Source: Oscillatoriales cyanobacterium SM2_2_1
GTDB taxonomy: Bacteria > Cyanobacteriota > Cyanobacteriia > Pseudanabaenales > Pseudanabaenaceae
Assembly: GCA_012031145.1 (NCBI GenBank)
Contig: JAAUUH010000002.1
Coordinates: 1 to 64,000 of the forward strand
DNA length: 64,000 nt
Direction of reading: 5' to 3'
Made by a program: the position numbers and the translations under genes. The notes beneath the pieces are model-generated. The model was not told where the DNA came from and made no database searches. It worked only from the letters and a program-made list of their open reading frames with translations. Positions within the stretch are counted from its first letter, which is position 1. The number at the start of each line of letters is the position of its first letter. Shown one piece after another: positions 52,196 to 63,182 of this stretch.

Positions 52196-53063
52196 AGGTA
52201 ACTTCTAGGCTTTGGGATTGTCCGGGTGCGAGGTGCAGCAGGTCTTCTCCGGTATTGAGGGCATTGCGGGGAGCCGTCCAGGGCTCTAGGCAGACAAAAT
52301 CCTTGCCCTGCACCGTCCAAAAGACAAAGGTGCGAAAGGCGGCATCGGTGGCGATGTCCAGGGTTTTGCCGTCATACTGAAATTGGAGCCTTGGCTCGGA
52401 CAGGGGCGTAAAAGCCAGGTCTAATTCTGGTTGGCTGAGGTCCAGGGTGCCGTTGTAGGGTTCAACAGCTTTGAGGACATTATTCCAACATTGGGATGCA
52501 GGAATGGTGTAGTGGAGGCTGTTCTTATCGGCGATCGCAAAGTAGGGATGGAACCCCACAGCAAAGGGCATGGGCACTTCGGAGTGATTGGTAAAGGTTT
52601 GTTGCACCGTTAGGGCACTGCCGCTGGGCGTATCCGTTAACCCATAGGTGAGGGACACCAAAAACTCGAAGGGATAGTGGGGGCGGGTGCGATCACTACT
52701 TTGGAGGGTAACGGTGATCCCATTGCTGCTCGATGATCCCGCCCAGGACAATTCCCGGGCGAAGCCATGCTGTTTTAGGGTGTAAGCCTGACCACCGACG
52801 GTGTAGCTATTCTCCGGGAGGTTGCCACAGATGGGAAACAAAATGGGATTGCCACCGCGCACGCTTAGGCTGGGATCGCGAAAGCGCTCTTCGTCGAGGT
52901 AAAACAATTCTTGCCCGTCCACCTGCCAGCGGGTGACGATGCCGCCCCGCTCAGGCACAACTTCCAGCACGGCCCGGGGCGATCGCACGATGTAGGTTCC
53001 GTATTGCCGCTGCTCAAAAGTCACCATCAGATCGGATTGCCCAGCCATGCCCACATACCTCAC
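52170..53063 (-). CDS. Aldose 1-epimerase (galactose mutarotase-like) family protein
   Basis: RGGNPILFPICGNLPENSY, KQHGFARELSW, FAVGFHPYFAI, VCLEPWTAPRNALNTGEDLLHLAPGQS. Confidence 0.9.
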   Translation of the reverse strand: MRYVGMAGQSDLMVTFEQRQYGTYIVRSPRAVLEVVPERGGIVTRWQVDGQELFYLDEERFRDPSLSVRGGNPILFPICGNLPENSYTVGGQAYTLKQHGFARELSWAGSSSSNGITVTLQSSDRTRPHYPFEFLVSLTYGLTDTPSGSALTVQQTFTNHSEVPMPFAVGFHPYFAIADKNSLHYTIPASQCWNNVLKAVEPYNGTLDLSQPELDLAFTPLSEPRLQFQYDGKTLDIATDAAFRTFVFWTVQGKDFVCLEPWTAPRNALNTGEDLLHLAPGQSQSLEVTFTASCPST

Positions 53064-53364
53064 ATTCCCAAGGACACCACCAGTAAACCATATCTGTATG
53101 CCATGGTTAGAACCCCTGCCCCTAGGGAGATTGGGTCTGAAGCTTGGATGTTATCCCCACAGGACTTAGATCGCCCTTGCCATAACCGCAGGGAACGCTC
53201 TTGCAGCTCCTTATGCTTTGAATTCGGAATGCATTGAATTAAGAAGACTGGGATATCACAGGTGACGGAAACTCGGCCCGACTGACTAAGGATTCATGCC
53301 CCACTTCCGACTTGGAAGCGATTTGTCATGCCAGCGCCAGCTCGATTCAGGGGGAGGCAAGCTA

Positions 53365-53455
53365 GGGTGCGTCATTGATTTCTGCTAGAAGACCTTCCGG
53401 ATAGGCGGTACCGCGCCCGTCAAATATTCAAGGGTAGGGGCTGGAATTCTTGCCA
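53365..53455 (+). repeat. R4 repeat, forward copy
   Basis: GGGTGCGTCATTGATTTCTGCTAGAAGACCTTCCGGATAGGCGGTACCGCGCCCGTCAAATATTCAAGGGTAGGGGCTGGAA. Confidence 0.75.
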
Positions 53456-53522
53456 TGAACCCATGGGACAACGATATTTGATTTGGGACGACTATAAATT
53501 AACGAGTAGATTACAACAGCCC

Positions 53523-54638
53523 CTAATAAACGGGCAGTGTAAACCGAAAACTGCTCCCCTGCTTGCCAGAGGCGGCATCGACCCAGATTTGACCATAATG
53601 GGCGCGAATTATCCGGCGACACAGGGCCAGTCCAATGCCATAGCCCTCCGATTGGTCGTCCCGCTCTAGGCGATAGAGCTCCTCAAAGATTTGTTCACGC
53701 AGTTCGGCCGGCACTCCGGGGCCGTCGTCGGTGACAGCAACTTCAACTTTTTGCGCGGTTCGATGCAGGGCCGCCATTTCGATGGTGCCCACGGGGGGCG
53801 TGTATTTGATGGCGTTGCCCAAAAGGTTGAGCAGAACTTGACGGATGCGCTCCTCGTCCGCAAAAACAAGGGGGAGATCATTGGGAATGTCTAAAATGAG
53901 GCGCTGCCCTTTGCGACTAAGGCATTCTTGGATGTAAAAATCGTTGGCAACATGGTGGCACAGTTCGGCTAACTGGAGGCGTTGCCGCTTGGTCTGAAAC
54001 TGAACATTGCTGCTGCGCCCAGCTTCCAGAATATCGGTGATCATCAAATCGGCGGCGCGAACCTTGAGGCGCGCATGTTTAAGCAATTGGCAAAACATTT
54101 CGGGGGTGATTTTTGCGCCGCCCATGTCGATGGTGTCAAGGGCAAGGGAAATGGCGGTGAGGGGGTTTCTCAGGTCGTGGGCCAGCATAGCAAGCACCCG
54201 ATCCTTGAAATACACCCGTTCTTCGAGCATAGATTTTTCTTGGGTTAGGCGAAAAACCTCATCGGCGAGGCGAATAATTTCGGTGGTACCAGAAATGCTT
54301 TCGGTGAGCGTTTGTTCGTCGGCAGGAAAGGATTCCCGCTGGTGTGCTAGGTCGCACCAATCTTGCCAATGGTTCTCAATTTGGTGTAAGAGATTCTTAC
54401 CGGCAATAACTTGGCGAGGGGGCGGGGTAAGTTTAAGGAGGGCAGGGGTCAGGACGATCCGAAAGAGCTCTGCCAATTGGGGTTGCCCAGTCACGTCAAT
54501 GACTTGGAGTTGCACCGCTTGACCCTTGGCATACTGGTGAAGCATGGTTTCGGTGTCCCGCACCAATTCTCGGGAGCTGGGGCGATCGTCAACGAAGAGC
54601 AGGAGTTGCAGGGCCGCTGGGGTGGCAAGGGGCAACAT
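53523..54638 (-). CDS. sasA: Adaptive-response sensory kinase SasA (KaiB-like domain + histidine kinase)
   Basis: N-terminal KaiB-like LLLFVDDRPSSRELVRDTETML...LQVIDVTGQPQLAELFRIVLTPALLK; AHDLRNPLTAISLALDTIDMG; GYGIGLALCRRIIRAHYG. Confidence 0.93.
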   Translation of the reverse strand: MLPLATPAALQLLLFVDDRPSSRELVRDTETMLHQYAKGQAVQLQVIDVTGQPQLAELFRIVLTPALLKLTPPPRQVIAGKNLLHQIENHWQDWCDLAHQRESFPADEQTLTESISGTTEIIRLADEVFRLTQEKSMLEERVYFKDRVLAMLAHDLRNPLTAISLALDTIDMGGAKITPEMFCQLLKHARLKVRAADLMITDILEAGRSSNVQFQTKRQRLQLAELCHHVANDFYIQECLSRKGQRLILDIPNDLPLVFADEERIRQVLLNLLGNAIKYTPPVGTIEMAALHRTAQKVEVAVTDDGPGVPAELREQIFEELYRLERDDQSEGYGIGLALCRRIIRAHYGQIWVDAASGKQGSSFRFTLPVY

Positions 54639-54683
54639 CTAAGGTGTTTACCTTCAGATTAGTTTAATGATTATAGTATTTTT

Positions 54684-57109
54684 ATGGGATTTCCAAGACA
54701 GCGTTGGCAGATGTTTCCCCCCCTCGGGGAGTTGGCCGCAGAACTTGCCCATCAGGTGGGGGTGCCGGTGCCCTTGGCCCAAGTGCTGCTCAATCGCGGG
54801 GTAACGCTGGGTGGGGCAAAGGATTTTTTGGAACCCAGTGGGGTGTCTCTGCCGGCAGCGGAATCCGAGTTTCCGGGGTTAAAGGATTGCATTACTCGCT
54901 TGGTGCAGGCGATTCGCGGCGGAGAGTTGATCGCCATTTGTGGTGATTACGATGTGGATGGCATGACCAGTACGGCTTTGCTGCTGCGGACGTTTTGGCG
55001 GCTAGGGGGACAGGCCAGCTATGGGATTCCGTCACGGATGACGGAGGGCTACGGACTGAATGAGCGTATGGTGCGAGAGCTTTCCGGCCAGGGTGTGCGG
55101 GTGGTGGTAACGGTGGATAATGGCATTGCCGCGATCGCCCCTATTGCTTTAGCAGTCTCATTGGGGATGACGGTGGTGGTAACCGATCACCACGACTTGC
55201 CAGCGGAGTTGCCGCCCACACCCTACATTCTTAACCCCAAGGTGTTGCCCCAGTCCTCTCCCTATGGGGCGATCGCCGGGGTGGGCGTGGCCTACGTGTT
55301 GGCAATGGGTCTGGCCGAGCGGTTTGGGGTTGCAGGGGAGTTAGCACAGCCATTGCTGGATTTGTTTACCCTGGGGACGATCGCCGATTTGGCCGCATTG
55401 ACGGGAATTAACCGGGTGCTGGTGCAGCGGGGGTTGAAAGCATTGGCGCGATCGCCGATTGTGGGGATTCAGGAATTGATGGCGGTGGCCTGCCCGGAGT
55501 CGATGGCCACAGATAAACCAGAGACCGTTGGTTTTCGGCTCGGTCCACGGATTAATGCCATTGGTCGGATTGGGGATCCCCAGACCGTGATCGAGTTGCT
55601 GACGACAGACGATCGGGCGATCGCCCAGCAGCTGGCCCAAACCTGCGAGCTGGTAAACCGGCAGCGGCAAACTCTGTGCCAGCGGATTGAAACCGAAGCG
55701 ATTGCCTATGTTGAGGGCTCGGGATTGGATGTAGCGGCGGCGCGAGTCCTGGTTTTGATTGACCGCGAGGTGCAAGCATGGCTCAATCCAGAACCCGAAG
55801 AGCGAGGCTGGCACCATGGCGTGATTGGGATTGTGGCGTCCCGCTTGGTGGAGCGCTACGGGGCACCGGTCTTTATGGGCAGCGTGGAAGACTCCCAGCA
55901 GATTCGCTTTTCGGTGCGGGGTATTCCCGAATTCCATGTATTTGATGCCATCGAAACCCTCAGGGATCTGCGAACGAGTGGAGGTGGGCACCGGGCTGCC
56001 GGCGGTTTCACGCTGCCGCTGGCCCATCTGACCGAGGTGCGGAGACGGCTGCAGGATTTTGCGATCGCCCAAAAGGTTACGGAAGATCACATCTGTCCCC
56101 TAGTCACTGTTGATGCCCATCTGCCCCTAGCAGAAATTTCGCCCCTACTTTGGCAGCAGCTTGAGCGGCTCCAGCCCTGTGGTATCGGCAATTCAGAACC
56201 GGTGTTTTGGGCCGAAAATGTTACCGTGCACTCCCAGCAACAGCGCAAAACAGCCCTCTCCCTAGAACTCAGCGACGCTCAAGGAACACAATGGCGGGCG
56301 ATCGCCTGGCGTTGGGGACACCTACTACCCCTACCCTCCCCCCTCGATGTCGCCTACAAGCTGCGCATGAATGAGTGGCAACAGCAACAAACCCTTGAAT
56401 TAGAGGTGGTCGGTGTCCGTTTGCCCCAGTCATGGCAACCGAACCTCTCCCTGCCCTGCGCCCCCCGAGGGTTCTGTCCCGTCCAATGGCATGACCTGAT
56501 GACTGCCCCCCGTCCCCCTGCCCCGCCCCCCTGCTGCTCTACGGTTACGGAAGACCGGCGGAAAAATTTTCCGGCGATGTCGACTACGATCGCCCCCAGC
56601 GGCGCTACCGCAGCCTCGTCCTCTGGACTCTGCCCCCCTCCCCGGAACACTTGCGCTGGCTCCTGGCCGTTGCCCAACCCCAAGCCATTTATCTCGGCGG
56701 CACCATCCCGCCCATCCCCACCGCCCTCGAATTGGGTGATCGCCTACTCCGAGACGGCTTTATGCATCCAGAGCTGCCCCTGCTGAAACTGAGCCAAAAG
56801 TATTGGGTTTCACCCCAGAGCATCATTGCCAGCCTCCGTGCCCTAGGGCTACCCTGCGCCGACCACCCTCCTACCGCCGCTGTTGCGGCCGAGCTGGAGC
56901 ATACCCAGCAGTGGTACCGCCGCTCAGCGAGGGAGTTAGGGCGAGAATTTGCACAGGCTGCTACAGGCGAATTCGCAAGTTTGCAATCCGGCGATCGCGC
57001 TGCACCGTCAGCACCACCACCTCCGGTGACTGGTCAAGGTATTGAGTTAACTGCTCCACCCGGATCAGACGCTGCCCGTTCAACCCCAGGAGGCGATCAC
57101 CGGGTCTGA
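54684..57109 (+). CDS. recJ: Single-stranded-DNA exonuclease RecJ, apparently frameshifted in C-rich runs near 56500-56531
   Basis: CGDYDVDGMTSTALL, VTDHHDLP, NPKVLPQSSPYGAIAGVGVAYVLA, GGGHRAAGGFTL; continues in another frame as LLLYGYGRPAEKFSGDVDYDRPQRRYRSLVLWTLPPSPEHLRWLLAVAQPQAIYLGG. Confidence 0.9.
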
Positions 57110-57950
57110 GACCCACCCGACTGGCAATGGAGTTTGGCTGAACCTGATCGATCACAAAATTTTCCGTATTCACCGTAATCCCCAGACGCGCCCGTCCCGA
57201 GAACCGATCCGGCTGCATCGCCACCGACCCAGTGCCTCGGTTATTGGCATTGCGGCTGATAAACTCCCGGGCCACCTGCGCGCTGGTGGCATTGCCAATG
57301 CCCGTATTCCCCCCTGCTCGGGAGACGATAATCGATTTGTTCACCCCCACCAGTTCCCCATTAGAGTTCAGCAGGGGGCCACCTGAATTTCCCGGATTCA
57401 GCCGCGCATCGGTTTGGAGGTCACCATTCCCCGGATTAATCCGGCTGAGAATCCCCGTTGTTAATGTTCCTGCCAAACCAAAGGGTGCGCCAATGGCAAA
57501 CACCCGCTGCCCCACCCGAATGTTCCGGGGATCGGCCAGGGGAATAGATGGAAGTCGTTGCCCCCGGGTCTCCAGTCGCACTAACGCCAGATCATTGCGC
57601 CGATCCAAGGCAATCACCTCCCCGGCAAAGGGTCGTCCGTCGGCTGTCCGTACCTGCACCACCGCTGACCCACGCACCACATGCTCATTGGTCAGCACCA
57701 ATCCCTCCGGCGACACGATGCTTCCCGAACCATTACTGCGCCCAGCCCGAATCGTCACCACCGCCGGATTGGCCCGTTCATAGACCCGCACATTGACCTG
57801 TTCATCAGCCAAAGACTGGGCGGCGCTAGGCAATGGCATCATCGATGGCAGTAATACCGCCGTCCCTGTCACTGCTGTTGTCGCTAAACCAAGGGCGATC
57901 GCCCCCAACGTTGCATCACCATAGGATCCTCCAAGTTCAACCCAAACCAA
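56961..57950 (-). CDS. HtrA/Deg-type trypsin-like serine protease with PDZ domain
   Basis: GSIVSPEGLVLTNEHVV, RRNDLALVRL, LQTDARLNPGNSGGPLLNSNGELVGVN, PDZ PNSIASRVGLRPGDRLLGLNGQ. Confidence 0.93.
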   Translation of the reverse strand: MVWVELGGSYGDATLGAIALGLATTAVTGTAVLLPSMMPLPSAAQSLADEQVNVRVYERANPAVVTIRAGRSNGSGSIVSPEGLVLTNEHVVRGSAVVQVRTADGRPFAGEVIALDRRNDLALVRLETRGQRLPSIPLADPRNIRVGQRVFAIGAPFGLAGTLTTGILSRINPGNGDLQTDARLNPGNSGGPLLNSNGELVGVNKSIIVSRAGGNTGIGNATSAQVAREFISRNANNRGTGSVAMQPDRFSGRARLGITVNTENFVIDQVQPNSIASRVGLRPGDRLLGLNGQRLIRVEQLTQYLDQSPEVVVLTVQRDRRIANLRIRL

Positions 57951-58228
57951 CTCAAACCAACCAGAATGTCATCAAAATATGAAAGAAATTTAGGTCAATT
58001 CTGCCCGAACCGTCCCCATTCCTAAAGATCGATGTCCGGGTCATCCCTACGGTCACCGATGTCACTCCCACAAGCATAGACCGCCAAACCCGCGCCAAAG
58101 TTCGACCGACCTTGACTCAACTACTATGATATGGGAACCAAGTCTATTGATATAGGGATCAAGCCCTCTCAGACCCCCCGATCCCCTCAGGAATGCTAGG
58201 CTAAGAAGGCAATCCCAAAACCCCTGCC

Positions 58229-58867
58229 ATGTTGTTCTCAAGGCTTGCCATGCGCGAACTGCCCCTCATCTCCCTTCCCGAAGTCGTTCTCTTTCCGGGA
58301 CAGTCCCTGCCACTGCACATCTTCGAGTATCGCTACCGCATGATGATTAACACCGTCCTTGAGAGCGATCGCCTATTCGGGGTGCTGCTATGGGATCAAG
58401 AACTCAATCAGCCTGCCAGCGTGGGCTGTGCCGCTCAGATTGTCCAATACCATCGTCTTCCCGATGACCGCTTTAAAATCCTCACCCTTGGTCAGCAACG
58501 GTTCCGCATCCTTAGCTATGTCCGCCCCGCGCCCTTCCGGGTAGCCATGGTGGAATGGGTCGAAGATGAACCCGCCGATGACACCCCCTTCAGCCTGGCC
58601 ACCGAAGTGCGCCAACTGCTCAACGATGTTGTTCGCCTCTCCCAAAAACTTACTGAACAGAGCATCGAACTGCCCCAAATTCCCCGCAGCCCCCTTGAGC
58701 TTTCCTATTGGGTTGCTAGTAACTTCCAGGGAGCCTACGGCGAACAACAAGCCCTCCTCGAACTGCAAGACACCTCAGCCCGCCTGCGTCGCGAAGCTGA
58801 AATTTTGACCTCCACCCGCAGCCAATTGGCCGCTCGTACGGTGTTAAAAGATACATTCAAAGAGTAG
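58229..58867 (+). CDS. LON peptidase substrate-binding domain protein
   Basis: ELPLISLPEVVLFPGQSLPLHIFEYRYRMMINTVLES...FKILTLGQQRFRIL. Confidence 0.9.
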   Translation: MLFSRLAMRELPLISLPEVVLFPGQSLPLHIFEYRYRMMINTVLESDRLFGVLLWDQELNQPASVGCAAQIVQYHRLPDDRFKILTLGQQRFRILSYVRPAPFRVAMVEWVEDEPADDTPFSLATEVRQLLNDVVRLSQKLTEQSIELPQIPRSPLELSYWVASNFQGAYGEQQALLELQDTSARLRREAEILTSTRSQLAARTVLKDTFKE

Positions 58868-58903
58868 CCCGGTTTCGGTGCGTTACAGTAGGATAGGTTA
58901 ACT

Positions 58904-61686
58904 GTGATGCATGAATGCCCAAGAGCGATGTTGAAGGCAATTTTTGGCGACCCAAACAAACGTAAGCTCGATAAATTTCGTCCCGATGTGGCTTTGATCA
59001 ACTCCCTTGAGCCAGAGTTAGCAGAGCTCAGTGACGAAGCCCTCCAAGCCAAAACCTCAGAATTTAAGCACCGCCTTGAAAAGGGTGAAGAATTAGACGA
59101 CCTTCTTCCCGAAGCTTTTGCCGTAGTGCGCGAAGCCTCCCGCCGCGTTCTCGGGTTACGCCACTACGATGTGCAAATGCTCGGCGGCATGGTGCTGCAC
59201 AGGGGCGAAATCGCCGAAATGAAAACCGGCGAAGGCAAAACCCTCGTCGCTACCCTTCCCTGCTACCTCAATGCCCTGACTGGCAAAGGGGTTCATGTGG
59301 TTACCGTCAACGACTACCTCGCCCGCCGTGACGCGGAGTGGATGGGGCAGGTTCACCGATTTTTAGGGTTGACCGTCGGACTGATCCAACAGGAAATGGA
59401 TCCCCGTGAGCGGCAGCGTAATTACGCCTGTGACATCACCTACGCCACCAATAGTGAGCTGGGATTTGATTATCTCCGGGATAACATGGCAACCACCATC
59501 GAAGAGGTGGTGCAGCGCCCCTTCAATTTCTGCATTATTGACGAAGTGGATTCAATCCTGATCGATGAGGCTCGCACGCCTCTGATTATCTCTGGGCAGG
59601 TGGAGCGTCCGGCCGAAAAATATACCGGTGCTGTGGATGTAGCACTCCAACTTCAAAAGAACCAGCACTATGAAGTGGACGAAAAGCAACGGAACATCAT
59701 CCTCACCGACGAAGGCTTTGAAACTGCGGAGCAGATCTTACATGTTCAGGATCTGTTTGACCAAGAGAACCCTTGGGCCCACTTTGTGTTTAATGCCATC
59801 AAGGCCAAGGAACTATTCCTCCGTGATGTCAATTACATCGTTGAGAATGATGAGGTGGTGATTGTCGATGAATTTACTGGACGGGTGATGGCGGGGCGAC
59901 GATGGAGCGATGGGCTACATCAGGCGATTGAAGCTAAGGAAGGTGTGACGATTCAAAATGAAACCCAGACCCTTGCTTCTATTACCTATCAAAACTTCTT
60001 TTTGCTCTATCCCAAGCTGGCAGGCATGACGGGTACCGCCAAAACTGAAGAAGCCGAATTCAATAAAATTTATAACCTCGAGGTCACTACGATTCCCACC
60101 AATCGTGTCAGTGGGCGGAAAGATCTCGCCGATGTGGTGTACAAAACCGAAATGGGCAAGTGGCGTTCCGTTGCGATGGAGTGTAAGGAACTGCACGAAA
60201 TGGGGCGTCCGGTGTTGGTTGGTACCACCAGCGTCGAAAAATCTGAGGTTATTTCCCATTTTCTCAAGGAGATGGGTGTGCCCCATAACTTGCTCAATGC
60301 CAAGCCCGAAAACGTTGAACGGGAAGCTGAGATTGTGGCCCAAGCAGGGCGACAGGGTGCTGTAACCATTGCCACTAATATGGCCGGTCGTGGCACCGAT
60401 ATTATCTTGGGCGGCAATGCCGATTACATGGCCCGGCTGAAACTGCGTGAATACTTCATTCCTCCCATGGTGCAACCCCAAGATGGTGAGGGGATGCAGG
60501 GACGGCTATTTGGGCGATCGCGCGGACGGGGTTTTGGCAGCACCCCCAAAAGTAAGCCCGTTGCGGAAACCCTGTTCCCCTGTGAAATTTCGGATGATGC
60601 TAAGGCCCTGCTTAAGGAATCGGTTGACTTAGCGGTCGAAAAGTTAGGCTCCCAAAGCCTTGATGTCCTTGAAGCCGAAGATATGGTGGCCGTTGCCGCG
60701 GAAAAGGCTCCCACAGATAGCCCGATCATTGAAAAAATGCGTCAGGCTTACACCAAGATTAAGCAGGAGTTTGAAACCTTCACTGATGAAGAACATGATC
60801 GGGTTGTGACTTTAGGAGGGCTACACGTTATCGGCACCGAACGCCATGAATCTCGGCGGGTGGACAACCAGTTGCGCGGTCGCTGCGGTCGCCAAGGGGA
60901 TCCGGGCACCACTAAGTTCTTTTTGAGCCTTGAAGATCAGTTGATGCGGATTTTCGGTGCGATCGCGTCACTGCCCTGATGAATGCCTTCCGTGTTGAAG
61001 AGGACATGCCCATCAGTTCGGGAATGCTAACCGGCAGCCTCGAAAATGCCCAAAAGAAGGTGGAAACCCACTATTACGACATCCGCAAACAGGTCTTTGA
61101 ATATGACGAAGTGCTCAATAACCAGCGCCGGGCCATCTACGCCGAGCGCTTTCGGGTTCTGTCTGGGGAAGAATTGCGCGATCGGGTTTTAGAGTATGCC
61201 GAGCGCACCATGGATGACATCGTAACGGCCTATGTCAACCCAGACTTGCCGCCGGAGGAATGGGATCTGGTCAGCATGGTCAAAAAAGTTAAGGAGTTTG
61301 TTAATCTGCTTCAAGATTTGGAGCCAGATCAGCTTGATGACATGCAAATGTCAGAGATCCAGTCCTTTTTGCGCGAAGAAGTGCGGCGCGCCTACGACTT
61401 CAAAGAGGCCCAGATCGAAAATCTCCAGCCTGGGCTCATGCGGCAAGCAGAGCGGTTTTTTATCTTGAGTCAGATTGACAACCTTTGGCGGGAACACCTC
61501 CAAGCCATGGAGAGTTTGCGGGAGGCGGTGGGACTGCGCGGTTATGGGCAAAAAGATCCCTTGATTGAATATAAAAGCGAAGGATATGAACTGTTCTTTG
61601 ACATGCTCACCCAGATTCGCCGCAATGTGGTTTACGCGCTTTTTGAGTTCAATCCCCAACCGAGCGCTATGTCTAACGTGATCTAG
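58904..61686 (+). CDS. secA: Preprotein translocase subunit SecA, apparently frameshifted at 60959 beside GCGATCGC
   Basis: [44 protein letters not shown]...[14 protein letters not shown]...[26 protein letters not shown] then [50 protein letters not shown]. Confidence 0.96.
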
Positions 61687-61790
61687 GGGTTAATCTGTGT
61701 GTCTTGAACCGATTTAGTTTTATTTAGTCCAGCTTTTTTATTGCAACCATTACAGGCATTAGCCACCCAGGTATAGGAGCCAAACGTTCT

Positions 61791-63113
61791 ATGGGAATGA
61801 CCCTCACCGAAAAAATTTTAGCCAGAGCCGCGGATCGCCCCACCCTCACGCCCGGAGACAACGTCTGGGTCACTGTTGACCTACTGATGACCCATGATGT
61901 GTGTGGGCCCGGGACCATCGGTGTGTTCAAGAGGGAATTCGGTGCCACAGCTAGGGTTTGGGACCGGGAAAAAATTGTCTTGATTCCCGACCATTACATT
62001 TTCACCCAAGATGCCCGTGCCAATCGCAATGTCGATATTCTGCGGGAATTCGCCCAAGAGCAAGGGATCAAATACTTTTACGACATCACCGATCTATCCA
62101 ACTTCAAAGCGAACCCTGACTATAAGGGGGTTTGCCACATCGCCCTCGCCCAAGAAGGTCACACTCGTCCCGGGGAGGTGTTGCTCGGCACCGATTCCCA
62201 TACCTGTAATGCCGGAGCCTTTGGGCAGTTTGCAACGGGTATTGGCAACACCGATGCTGCCTTTGTCATGGGGACTGGCAAAATTTTGCTCAAGGTGCCG
62301 CCAACGATGCACTTTGTTTTTGATGGCGAGATGCCTCCTTACTTACTGGCTAAGGATCTGATTTTGCACGTGATTGGGGATATCGGTGTTGGTGGTGCTA
62401 ACTATCGGGCGCTGGAAGTCGCCGGGGAGGCGATCGCCCGGATGACCATGGAGGAGCGGATGACGCTCTGCAACATGGCAATCGAGGCTGGCGGCAAAAA
62501 CGGTGTCATAGCCCCGGATCAGACGACCTTTGATTATGTGCAGCAGCGCACCCAGAAATCTTTTGTGCCCCTCTACGGCGATGCCAATGCCAGTTATTGC
62601 TATGAAAAGCAGTATGACGTCTCGCGGCTGGAGCCTGTTGTTGCCAAGCCCCACTCCCCCGACAATCGAGCTACGGTTCGGGAATGCCGGGATGTCAAGA
62701 TTGATCGCGTGTACATCGGCTCCTGCACTGGCGGTAAAACGACTGATTTTATCCATGCCGCCCAACTGTTGAAGGGGCAGGAAGTCAAAGTCCCCACCTA
62801 TTTGGTGCCAGCGACCCAAAAAGTATACGACGATCTCTTCACTCACAAGATCGACGGATTGACTCTTTCGGAAATCTTTTTGCAAGCGGGGTGCATTGAA
62901 CCAGCCTCTCCATCCTGCGCTGCGTGTCTTGGCGGTCCCCAGGACACTTTTGGGCGGTTGAATGAGCCGGAGGTCTGCGTTTCTACAACCAACCGCAACT
63001 TCCCGGGACGAATGGGTAACAAACAGGCCCAAATATATTTGGCGTCGCCCTTTACCGCTGCAGCCTCGGCCCTGACTGGGTATGTAACCGACCCCCGGGA
63101 GTTCATGGCCTAG
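61791..63113 (+). CDS. leuC: 3-isopropylmalate dehydratase large subunit-type (aconitase superfamily)
   Basis: LTEKILARAADRPTLTPGDNVWVTVDLLMTHDV, TDSHTCNAGAFGQFATGIGNTDAAFVM, IGSCTGGKTTDF, PSCAACLGG, NRNFPGRMG. Confidence 0.9.
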   Translation: MGMTLTEKILARAADRPTLTPGDNVWVTVDLLMTHDVCGPGTIGVFKREFGATARVWDREKIVLIPDHYIFTQDARANRNVDILREFAQEQGIKYFYDITDLSNFKANPDYKGVCHIALAQEGHTRPGEVLLGTDSHTCNAGAFGQFATGIGNTDAAFVMGTGKILLKVPPTMHFVFDGEMPPYLLAKDLILHVIGDIGVGGANYRALEVAGEAIARMTMEERMTLCNMAIEAGGKNGVIAPDQTTFDYVQQRTQKSFVPLYGDANASYCYEKQYDVSRLEPVVAKPHSPDNRATVRECRDVKIDRVYIGSCTGGKTTDFIHAAQLLKGQEVKVPTYLVPATQKVYDDLFTHKIDGLTLSEIFLQAGCIEPASPSCAACLGGPQDTFGRLNEPEVCVSTTNRNFPGRMGNKQAQIYLASPFTAAASALTGYVTDPREFMA

Positions 63114-63182
63114 GCGACTGCTGGTCGTGGTAATTCCCAGGGGGAGTTGCTAGACTTACCCCACGAATTGGCGGAGCACTTT

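Noticed and set aside
55341-56090. 249-aa minus-strand ORF inside recJ
   Set aside because: Antisense shadow; Q/P/H-rich composition typical of non-coding reverse frames
60950-60990. Programmed ribosomal frameshift in secA
   Set aside because: No slippery heptamer or consistent structure; the same 1-nt defect next to GCGATCGC recurs in five other unrelated genes, favouring sequence error
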